A stretch of DNA of 64,000 nt, taken from contig NZ_QNGB01000005.1 in NCBI RefSeq assembly GCF_003298505.1, forward strand, positions 141,879 to 205,878. Reading direction: 5' to 3'. Positions 58,116 through 64,000 of this stretch are shown in pieces. The stretch comes from Roseovarius sp. TE539 (GTDB lineage: Bacteria; Pseudomonadota; Alphaproteobacteria; Rhodobacterales; Rhodobacteraceae). The position numbers and the translations under genes are program-made. The notes below the pieces were generated by a model. The model ran no database searches and was not told the DNA's origin. It saw nothing but the letters and a program-made list of their open reading frames with translations. The first letter of the stretch is position 1. Each line of letters starts with the position of its first letter.

Positions 58116-59192
58116 TCATCCGGGCAGCGCCGCGCAGTCCTGCGGGCGCAATTGCAGGCTCACGTCGCTGCCGGCGGCGTAGGGGTGTTCGTCGATCATG
58201 TTGATGGCCTGAAGCTGGGTATCGCCGGCACGCACGAAATACCGCACCGCCTGGCCCTGATAATCCACCGTCTCCACCTTGGCAGGAACCGAAACGGCAT
58301 CGCCGGCAGGCGCGTCCGGTGCGGCAAGCAGCAGCTTTTCGGCCCGCACCACCAGCTTCGCCTTGCCCTCGGATTTCAGGTTGGGCGCCTTCCATACCGG
58401 GATCGCCAGCTTGCCGAAGATGGGCGCCTCCAGCGCCACGCTGTCGCTGCTGCGCTCGATGCAGTCCGCGGCGATAATGTTCGAGGCCCCAAGGAAATTC
58501 GCCACGAATTCCGAGGCGGGCGTGTTGTAGACTTCCTCGGGTTCTCCCACCTGCTCGACACGGCCCTCGCTCATCACCACGATCTGGTCCGACATGGCCA
58601 GCGCCTCGGACTGGTCGTGGGTGACGAAAACCGTGGTCACGCCGATGCGTTCCTGAATGCGCTTGAGCTCAACCCTCATGTCCTCACGCAGGTTGGCATC
58701 AAGCGCCGAAAGCGGCTCGTCGAGCAGCAGGACATCCGGCTCGATCACGATGGCGCGGGCCAAAGCGATGCGCTGCTGCTGCCCGCCCGAAAGCTCCTTT
58801 GGATATCGTTCCCCGACATTGGGCAACTGTACCAGGTCCAGGGCATCCTGAACCCGCTTGGGGATCTCGCCGGCCGGGACATCGCGGTATTTCAGGCCGA
58901 AGGCGACGTTCTCGGCCACGGTCTTGTGCGGAAACAGCGCGTAGTTCTGAAACACCAGCCCGAGATTGCGCTTGTGAATCGGCACATCGTTTACACGTTT
59001 GCCACCGATCAGGATCTCGCCCTCCGTGGGGTCGAGAAGCCCCGCGATCATGCGCAGGTTCGTCGTCTTGCCACAGCCCGACGGCCCCAGCAGCGTCACG
59101 AAGGCGCCCTCCGCGATCTCCAGGGAACTCTTGTGGACGGCAGTGAAGGTACCGAACCGCTTGGCGATGTTGTTCAGGGTGACGGCGCTCAT
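58116..59192 (-). CDS. Spermidine/putrescine-type ABC transporter ATP-binding protein
   Basis: A 358-residue PotA-like ATPase. Walker A GPSGCGKTT, Q-loop VFQNYALFPHKT, signature LSGGQQQRIALARA, Walker B VLLLDEP and the switch VTHDQSEAL are complete. A C-terminal TOBE domain (about 270-358) follows. The start at 59192 (MSAVTLNNIAKRFGTF) is the family start; the open frame upstream is rejected. It energises the two permeases at 60480-62152. Confidence 0.95.
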   Translation of the reverse strand: MSAVTLNNIAKRFGTFTAVHKSSLEIAEGAFVTLLGPSGCGKTTNLRMIAGLLDPTEGEILIGGKRVNDVPIHKRNLGLVFQNYALFPHKTVAENVAFGLKYRDVPAGEIPKRVQDALDLVQLPNVGERYPKELSGGQQQRIALARAIVIEPDVLLLDEPLSALDANLREDMRVELKRIQERIGVTTVFVTHDQSEALAMSDQIVVMSEGRVEQVGEPEEVYNTPASEFVANFLGASNIIAADCIERSSDSVALEAPIFGKLAIPVWKAPNLKSEGKAKLVVRAEKLLLAAPDAPAGDAVSVPAKVETVDYQGQAVRYFVRAGDTQLQAINMIDEHPYAAGSDVSLQLRPQDCAALPG

Positions 59193-59230
59193 CGGCGGCC
59201 TCCTGCAATGGAGCGAAAACGGGTGTGGCA

Positions 59231-59263
59231 GCGGGTCCCGGCGACAAGGGTGCCGGGACCCGC
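59231..59263 (-). repeat. Strong stem-loop between binding-protein and ATPase genes
   Basis: A perfect 12-bp stem (GCGGGTCCCGGC and GCCGGGACCCGC) with a 9-base loop lies in the 86-base gap after the binding-protein gene, with no U-tract. Such hairpins are known to stabilise the upstream message and reduce read-through, giving more binding protein than ATPase; that role is inferred here. Confidence 0.7.
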
Positions 59264-59278
59264 CATTCAGGCTTCTTG

Positions 59279-60433
59279 TCAGTAACCCTTCTGGATCCGG
59301 CCGAACTTCTTCGACCATTCCTGCTCGTTGCCGTTCCAGTAAGCCGGATCGGCAAAGGTCAACCCGTCCAGCGTGCCGTTCGGATCGAAGGCCGGGAGGG
59401 TCGGGATCTTGTCACCCAGATCCACCTTGTTCGGATCGAGCGCCGGGGGATAGTTCTGACCCTCGGCCACCGCGATCGCCGTTTCCGGCGCCAGCATGAA
59501 GTTCAGCAATTCCTCGCAGGCCTCCATCGGGCTGCCCTTGATGACGAACATGCATTCCTGCCAGCCATACCCGTTGGGCGGGTCCATGTAGCCGATGTCG
59601 TGGCCCTGCTCCTGGAGCGCGAAGATCCGGCCTGACCAACCTTCGGTCGCGTGGATCTCCTCCTCGGCCAGAAGGCTCATCAACTCGGCGCCCGATCCCC
59701 AGTACTTCAGGCTGAGGTCACGATGCGTGCGGATCGCGTCCCAGATGGCCTCCATGTCAGTGGCACCGTTGGGATCCTGATCGGTTTGAAGGGCTCCGTA
59801 CCAGATGCGCGTGCGCCAGTCGCCCCAACCGCCGATCTTGCCCTTGTGGGCTTCGTCGATAAGGATTCGGGCACCCTTCTCCTGCATTTCCTCATCCGAG
59901 ATGTACTTGCGGTTGTAGGCAAGTCCGGTGGTTCCGTAATCGTACGGAACACAGCTCAGCTTGCCATCGCTCACGTTGCGGAACACGTCGATCAGCTTGG
60001 GGATCACGTATTGCAGGTTGGGGATATTGTCTTCGTTGAGGACCGTCGAAAGCCCGAGGTTGTGATACCGCGCGTAATCGAAGACACCCGACAGGTGCGC
60101 GATGTTGTATTCTCCCTCCTGGCTGGCCTTGACCCGGCTCAGGTATTCGTCACCGCCACCGAAAGTGCCATCGACCACCTCGACGCCGGTCTCGGACTCG
60201 AATGGCTGAAAGGCATTCTCCCGCAATGCTTCGGAAACGACGCCTCCCCAGCCGTCGAACCGGACCTGGCTTACATCCGCGGCATGGGCAAATTTCGCGA
60301 ACGGCGTCTGAACACCATAGGCCAGGCCGGCCGCTCCGATCAGGCCCAGAAAACTGCGGCGGTCAAGGTCGCCGTTCATGTACCGCTCGCGCAGTCGCTC
60401 GTAGCGTGTGGTGTTGTCCATTTTCCCTGTCAT
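59279..60433 (-). CDS. PotD/PotF-like periplasmic binding protein with Tat signal
   Basis: A 384-residue extracellular solute-binding protein. The N-terminus carries a twin-arginine signal (DRRSFLGLIGAAGLAYG, R25-R26) with likely cleavage after AHA (about residue 51), so export is through Tat. The mature part starts VSQVRFDGWGGVVSEALRENAFQPFESETGVEVVDGTFGG, the PotD/PotF-type first lobe, and contains PYDYGTTGLAYNRKYI. The start at 60433 has AAGGAG seven bases upstream. Likely ligand: polyamine or a related cationic amine. Confidence 0.92.
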   Translation of the reverse strand: MTGKMDNTTRYERLRERYMNGDLDRRSFLGLIGAAGLAYGVQTPFAKFAHAADVSQVRFDGWGGVVSEALRENAFQPFESETGVEVVDGTFGGGDEYLSRVKASQEGEYNIAHLSGVFDYARYHNLGLSTVLNEDNIPNLQYVIPKLIDVFRNVSDGKLSCVPYDYGTTGLAYNRKYISDEEMQEKGARILIDEAHKGKIGGWGDWRTRIWYGALQTDQDPNGATDMEAIWDAIRTHRDLSLKYWGSGAELMSLLAEEEIHATEGWSGRIFALQEQGHDIGYMDPPNGYGWQECMFVIKGSPMEACEELLNFMLAPETAIAVAEGQNYPPALDPNKVDLGDKIPTLPAFDPNGTLDGLTFADPAYWNGNEQEWSKKFGRIQKGY

Positions 60434-60479
60434 GTTTTCACTCCTTGTTGGGGTTGCAGTCTGTACGATCCGAGCGGTT

Positions 60480-61286
60480 CTAGGCGCCGCTCTTGCTTGA
60501 TAGTCGCCGGGCGATCGCGATCCCCAGCAGGGGAAGTCCGACGGTCATGACAATCATCACCGTACCCAGCGCGTTGATTTCGGGGCTGATCGAATTGCGC
60601 AGCATCGCGAAGATTTGCGTCGGCACCGTCTCCACCCCGCCCGGCTTCCAGAACAGGGTGCCGGTGATGTCGTCAAAACTGATTGTGAACGCGAACAGGG
60701 CGCCGGCCAGAACCGCGGGCAGCATCAACGGAAGCGTGATCTGGAAAAACGTCTGCCGTGGACTCGCCCCGAGGCTCATCGCCGCCTCTTCCACGTCGCG
60801 CTTGATGCTGACAAGCCTTGCCTGCACAACCAGGATCACGAAGGGCAGCGTGAAGATCACGTGCCCCGCCAGCAGCAGCGTGAAGCTCTTGTTGATCTGC
60901 AGGAAATTCAGAAACAGCAGCAGCGCCACGGCCAGAACCACCTCGGGAACCAGAATCGGTGCAATCAGGAGGGTGGAAATCATGTTCGCGCCCGGCACCC
61001 GGTAACGCACCAGTGCCAGGCTTGCCAGAACGCCCAGCGTGGTCGATATCAACGCTGTCATCAGGCCCAGAACAATCGAGGTGCGGAAAGCGCGCAGGAT
61101 CGCCTCGTTCTGGGCCAGTTCCACGAACCACCGGAAGGAAAATCCGGTCATCGGGAAGGCCCCGAACTGGCTGGCATTGAAGCTCAGCAGAACCACCACG
61201 GCTATCGGCAGGAACATGAAGATGTAGACCAGAAGGGTCCATACCCGCACGAGGTTCCAGCCCAGGGATCCACTCGACGCCGCCAT
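60480..61286 (-). CDS. ABC transporter permease (PotC-like)
   Basis: A 268-residue inner-membrane permease with six predicted helices. The EAA loop for ATPase contact reads VEEAAMSLGASPRQTFFQITLPLMLPAV. First helix VWTLLVYIFMFLPIAVVVLLSFN. Its start shares bases with the stop of the upstream permease (TGATG). Confidence 0.94.
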   Translation of the reverse strand: MAASSGSLGWNLVRVWTLLVYIFMFLPIAVVVLLSFNASQFGAFPMTGFSFRWFVELAQNEAILRAFRTSIVLGLMTALISTTLGVLASLALVRYRVPGANMISTLLIAPILVPEVVLAVALLLFLNFLQINKSFTLLLAGHVIFTLPFVILVVQARLVSIKRDVEEAAMSLGASPRQTFFQITLPLMLPAVLAGALFAFTISFDDITGTLFWKPGGVETVPTQIFAMLRNSISPEINALGTVMIVMTVGLPLLGIAIARRLSSKSGA

Positions 61287-62152
61287 CAGCCAAGCCCCTT
61301 CATCAACTGCGCCATCCCGAGATAGCGGTTGTAAATCAGCACCAGCGCACCCAGAACCGCCAGCAACATCAGGCTCAAGGCACTGCCAAGTGGCCAGTTG
61401 AGCTGCGTGATGATCGCCTCGAAAACCAGGTTGGCGAACATCGCATCGGTCGCACCGCCCAGAACGAGGGGCGTGATGTATGTCCCGGCTCCCAGCACGA
61501 AACACAGCAGGCCGCCCGCGGCCAGCCCCGGCAATGACAGCGGCAGCGTCACCTGCTTGAAGGCCTGCCAGCGCGTCGCGCCCAGCGAATTCGCGGCGTC
61601 CTCGAGATTGGTGTCGATTCCGTCAAGGCTGACAAAGACGTTCAGCACCATGAAGGGAAGCAGGAAATGCACCAGTCCCAGGATCACCGACTGTTCGTTG
61701 TAGAGCATCTGGATCGGCTCCGAGATCACCCCGACCCAGAGAAGGAACGTATTGAGAGCCCCGGACACGCCCAGGATGTTGATCCAGCTCATCGTGCGAA
61801 TGATGTAGCTGATCCAGAACGGCAGCATCAGGAGGAGAAGCAGGATTGCCTTGTTCCCTTTCGAACGGGCAATGAAATAAGCTGCCGGATACCCCATGAG
61901 CGCACAGACCAGCGTGGTGATAGCGGCGATCTTCAAGGTGTTGAGCAGAATGTCGCGGTAAAAGCGGTCGGTCAGCGCCTCCTGCCAGTTGTCAAGAAAG
62001 AACCCGATCTGGTCCGCCCCCGTCGCGGTGCGCAGCCAGAATGAATAGACCACGATGAACAGAAGCGGCACGAAAAGCAGGAAGGTCACCGCCGTAAGGG
62101 CGGGCGACAGCAGAATCCACGGCTGGCGTGCCTCGCGGGCTTCGACCGACAT
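61286..62152 (-). CDS. ABC transporter permease (PotB-like), first gene of the operon
   Basis: A 288-residue permease with six predicted helices. It starts MSVEAREARQPWILLSPALTAVTFLLFVPLLFIVVYSF. The EAA loop is NLEDAANSLGATRWQAFKQVTLPLSLPGL. AGGGAGAACCGGAA precedes the ATG at 62152; the open frame upstream is not coding. It is the promoter-proximal gene, divergent from the LysR regulator across 181 bases that contain a candidate operator. Confidence 0.94.
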   Translation of the reverse strand: MSVEAREARQPWILLSPALTAVTFLLFVPLLFIVVYSFWLRTATGADQIGFFLDNWQEALTDRFYRDILLNTLKIAAITTLVCALMGYPAAYFIARSKGNKAILLLLLMLPFWISYIIRTMSWINILGVSGALNTFLLWVGVISEPIQMLYNEQSVILGLVHFLLPFMVLNVFVSLDGIDTNLEDAANSLGATRWQAFKQVTLPLSLPGLAAGGLLCFVLGAGTYITPLVLGGATDAMFANLVFEAIITQLNWPLGSALSLMLLAVLGALVLIYNRYLGMAQLMKGLG

Positions 62153-62221
62153 TTCCGGTTCTCCCTGTGTTTCGCCCGTCCGTGCGGGCTTGTGTTCACG
62201 ATGCAAAGCGGGCAAGCATAT

Positions 62222-62254
62222 ATCAAATAGATAATTGGAATTCCGACTATTGAT
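62222..62254. promoter_or_regulatory. Candidate operator between LysR gene and transporter operon
   Basis: An inverted repeat ATCAAATAG (62222-62230) and CTATTGAT (62247-62254), matching except for one extra A, surrounds a spacer with the palindrome GGAATTCC (62237-62244). The AT-rich dyad sits in the divergent promoter region, where LysR-type proteins bind T-N11-A-like dyads. The local base composition is clearly lower in GC than the surroundings. Confidence 0.5.
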
Positions 62255-62333
62255 CAAACCTATGCAATCAGGCTCCAGGACGACACGCACCGACGGAACC
62301 GCCTCCGACGGCCGTCTCACCCCCGAACGACTG

Positions 62334-63263
62334 ATGCGCGAACTCGACTGGAACCTGCTGCGCAGCTTCGTCGTTCTGGCGCAGTCGTCTTCCGTGACCG
62401 AAGCTGCCGGCCGCCTTCGCCTGACACAGCCCTCGGTCTCGACCGCTCTCAAGCGGCTGGAACAGCATGTCGGACGCAAGTTGATCGACCGTGCACCGGG
62501 TCATTTCCGCTTGACTGACGCCGGCGAGGCGCTCTACCGCGAAGCGCTGGATATCCAGGGGTCGATCCTGCGCCTTTCGACCCTCATGCGCGACATGACG
62601 GATGAGGTCACCGGCCATGTCCGCCTGACGCTTGCCAGTCACGTCATCTGCCCTCTTTTCGATCAGGTCCTGGCGGAATTCCACGCCGAGCATCCGCGGG
62701 CCACTCTTTCGATCGAGGTGCAGTCCTCTGCCGCCGCAATCGAAAGTGTCACCGCCCGGGCGGCTTCCTTCGCGGTCTGTCTCGTGCACAAGCGCAACCC
62801 GCGGCTTGAATATCGCCGGCTCTACCGGGAATATTTCGGGCTTTTCTGCGGCCCGCCACACCCGCTTTTCGGACGTCGTGACCTGACCCGCGCGGATCTT
62901 GCCGGCCATTCCTCTGTCAGTTTCGACACCGACCGGCTCCAGGATGCCCTCAAACCGGTGACCCTGATGCGGGCCGAGGCCGACCTCGGTGACCTTGTGG
63001 TCGGCACATCCAGCCATCTCGAAGAAGTGCGCCGCATGATCATCGCCGGACTCGGCATTGGCCCGCTGCCCCTCCATGTCGCCGAACGCGACGTGCGCGA
63101 CGGGCTGATGTGGCAATTGCCGCCCTATGACCAGACTCCGGCCATCGACGTGCATGTGGTCTGGAATCCACGCGCAAGCCTGAACCGGGCGGAACAGTCG
63201 CTTCTCACCCGCTTGCTGCAACAGATCGAAGCGACCCCGATGGACAAGCGTACATATCGCTGA
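62334..63263 (+). CDS. LysR-family transcriptional regulator
   Basis: A 309-residue LysR-type regulator. The winged helix-turn-helix is at the N-terminus (LDWNLLRSFVVLAQSSSVTEAAGRLRLTQPSVSTALKRLEQHVGRKLIDR), followed by the two-lobed effector domain (HVRLTLASHVICPLFDQVLAEFHAEHPRATLSIEV and on). The start at 62334 gives the family length; an ATG at 62262 would add 24 residues but overlaps the likely promoter region. It is divergent from the transporter operon and probably controls it in response to an amine or derived metabolite. Confidence 0.93.
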   Translation: MRELDWNLLRSFVVLAQSSSVTEAAGRLRLTQPSVSTALKRLEQHVGRKLIDRAPGHFRLTDAGEALYREALDIQGSILRLSTLMRDMTDEVTGHVRLTLASHVICPLFDQVLAEFHAEHPRATLSIEVQSSAAAIESVTARAASFAVCLVHKRNPRLEYRRLYREYFGLFCGPPHPLFGRRDLTRADLAGHSSVSFDTDRLQDALKPVTLMRAEADLGDLVVGTSSHLEEVRRMIIAGLGIGPLPLHVAERDVRDGLMWQLPPYDQTPAIDVHVVWNPRASLNRAEQSLLTRLLQQIEATPMDKRTYR

Positions 63264-63429
63264 GACAGGCAACTTGCCTGCCCGCGCGTCATGACATCGT
63301 TCCCGCAAGTCTGAATGACCTGCCGGCAAAGAAACCTGCGCCCGGCCGATCGCCTTGTCCGGCCGGTGACACGCCCCGTTTTGCCGGACGCGGCCCGGCG
63401 GAAACTTCTCCTGCAGGCGGACCTTCTTC

Positions 63430-63458
63430 TTGACCGGAGAACAGGTGTTAATTATGCA
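63430..63458 (+). promoter_or_regulatory. Predicted promoter of tRNA-Gly
   Basis: TTGACC (63430-63435) and TATGCA (63453-63458) with a 17-base spacer; the predicted start is just before the tRNA. The rest of 63264-63471 holds a small hairpin (CAGGCA/TGCCTG) after the LysR stop and no gene. Confidence 0.5.
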
Positions 63459-63471
63459 TCTGCCTCACTGA

Positions 63472-63545
63472 GCGGGTATGGTGTAATGGTAGCGCCCCAG
63501 CCTTCCAAGCTGGTCGTGCGGGTTCGATTCCCGCTACCCGCTCCA
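63472..63545 (+). tRNA. trnG: tRNA-Gly (anticodon TCC)
   Basis: A 74-base tRNA with encoded CCA. Acceptor arms GCGGGTA and TACCCGC pair; the anticodon loop is CTTCCAA; the T-arm holds GGTTCGATTCC. tRNA 3' ends are common integration targets. A mobile element does begin about 270-400 bases downstream, but no duplicated tRNA end was seen within the window. Confidence 0.97.
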
Positions 63546-63722
63546 GAAAATTCTCCCTTACCCGGTTTGCGGACACCCCCGCACGGCAGTCCCCGGGAAC
63601 CGGGCAGACAGGAAACCTTTAACCGCGATCCCCGTAATTCAAGCACGGGACGCGAGTTTGCCATTGCCGCTCCGGGCCTGCCCTGTTCCTCGCCAATTCG
63701 CGCTTCAACCCGGCGTTGTCGA

Positions 63723-63767
63723 ATTCGGCCATGGCTCGCAAGAGACATTGCGCGTCAATGGCCGAAT
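63723..63767. repeat. Long-loop inverted repeat downstream of tRNA-Gly
   Basis: ATTCGGCCAT (63723-63732) and ATGGCCGAAT (63758-63767) form a perfect 10-bp inverted repeat with a 25-base loop. The stretch 63546-63951 has no recognisable gene; frames in it are short and unlike known proteins. Confidence 0.6.
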
Positions 63768-63810
63768 CCAACAGCACCGGCCGAACCGCTTCCGATCAGT
63801 TGCGTGTCAA

Positions 63811-63856
63811 TCGGCATTCAAACCTGACCCCCTATCGGCATCCAGTATTGACCCCC
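63811..63856. repeat. Two 22-bp direct repeats of IS21-end type
   Basis: TCGGCATTCAAACCTGACCCCC (two short pieces: TCGGCATTCA, AACCTGACCCCC; 63811-63832) and TCGGCATCCA, GTATTGACCCCC (63835-63856) are near-identical with a 24-base period, preceded by TGTCAA. Repeats of the form GGCATCNANNNTGACCCCC are, as I recall, typical of the ends of IS21-family elements where the transposase binds. No istA or istB gene is visible, so this could be a remnant or the edge of an element. Confidence 0.55.
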
Positions 63857-63951
63857 TTGGTGGTGAGCTGAATTGATGCGGTGGATGCCCCCACCTGACG
63901 GCATCCTTTATGCCATAATAGTTCGATTGGAACTTAGCGGAGGGCACACCG

Positions 63952-64000
63952 ATGACGACGAATATCAGCATGCTGGCGATCGACCTGGCGAAGGGTAGCT
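63952..64000 (+). CDS. IS110-family transposase, N-terminal fragment (cut by window edge)
   Basis: The first 16 codons read MTTNISMLAIDLAKGS. The LAIDLAK pattern is the start of the DEDD (RuvC-like) domain of IS110-family recombinases, in which the aspartate is the first catalytic residue. AGCGGAGGG lies seven to ten bases upstream as a ribosome binding site. Too short for certainty. The upstream 63857-63951 would then be the left end of the element, containing the inverted repeat GATGCC/GGCATC near 63885-63906. Confidence 0.6.
   Translation, partial: MTTNISMLAIDLAKGS

Noticed and set aside
63264..63471. CRISPR arrays or other phage-defence genes anywhere in the window
   Set aside because: No regularly spaced repeat-spacer pattern and no cas, restriction, toxin-antitoxin or retron-like genes were found on either strand; the only direct repeats are the two IS21-type copies at 63811-63856.
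63472..63545. tRNA-Gly as attachment site of a genomic island covering the catabolic operon
   Set aside because: No duplicated tRNA 3' end and no integrase were seen in the window; the operon lies on the 5' side of the tRNA, and its base composition by eye resembles the neighbours.

Overview
The window looks like the chromosome of a GC-rich alphaproteobacterium, most likely a marine Rhodobacteraceae (Roseobacter-type) species. The evidence is the gene content and order (tRNA-Trp, secE, nusG, rplKAJL, rpoBC and rpsL, rpsG, fusA, tuf, S10, spc all on one strand), a second tuf gene, ParC with a short C-terminus, a class II-like EPSP synthase, the HIG1-like small protein beside a PduO-type adenosyltransferase, and etfBA followed by a 3-hydroxyacyl-CoA dehydrogenase. 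This is inferred from protein families and sequence character; no database search was run.

Region 1 (1-16,750, minus strand) is the str-S10-spc ribosomal supercluster, transcribed from rpsL (16,750) down to secY, which runs off the left edge. Two foreign genes interrupt it. A 2-oxoglutarate/Fe(II) oxygenase lies between rplP and rpmC. A secreted von Willebrand factor A protein lies on the opposite strand between rpmD and rplO. A sigma70-like promoter with a 17-bp spacer can be read after each interruption, so the supercluster appears to be cut into separate transcription units.

Region 2 (16,751-35,067) holds two tandem putative rhamnosyltransferases (plus strand), an EamA-type exporter, and then rpoC, rpoB, rplL, rplJ, rplA, rplK, nusG, secE, a small membrane protein and tRNA-Trp on the minus strand. 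A second tuf copy follows; by eye it is identical to the first from start to stop codon and diverges immediately outside. A lipoprotein gene lies upstream of it.

Region 3 (35,309-51,820) is housekeeping: parC, an SDR oxidoreductase, a HIG1-like protein plus cobalamin adenosyltransferase, etfBA, a 3-hydroxybutyryl-CoA dehydrogenase, trpB, a methyltransferase, trpF, a LapA-type protein, ihfB, rpsA, a DUF4168 protein, cmk and aroA. rpsA has a predicted promoter followed by a terminator-like hairpin inside its leader.

Region 4 (51,902-63,263) is an accessory catabolic operon on the minus strand with a divergent LysR regulator. It runs: two permeases, a Tat-exported binding protein and an ATPase of a PotABCD-type ABC transporter, a class III aminotransferase, a BKACE (DUF849) enzyme, a GNAT acetyltransferase, an HDAC-fold acetylpolyamine amidohydrolase, a DAO-type FAD oxidoreductase, a RidA protein and a pentein amidinotransferase/hydrolase. 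Together they suggest uptake and breakdown of a polyamine, acetylated polyamine or guanidino compound. This is the most interesting multi-gene system in the window.

The right end (63,472-64,000) has tRNA-Gly(TCC), then non-coding DNA with 22-bp direct repeats like those at IS21-family ends, then the first codons of an IS110-family transposase cut by the window edge. Palindromic intergenic repeats occur throughout, including one stem-loop sequence present both beside rpmD and between rpoB and rpoC.
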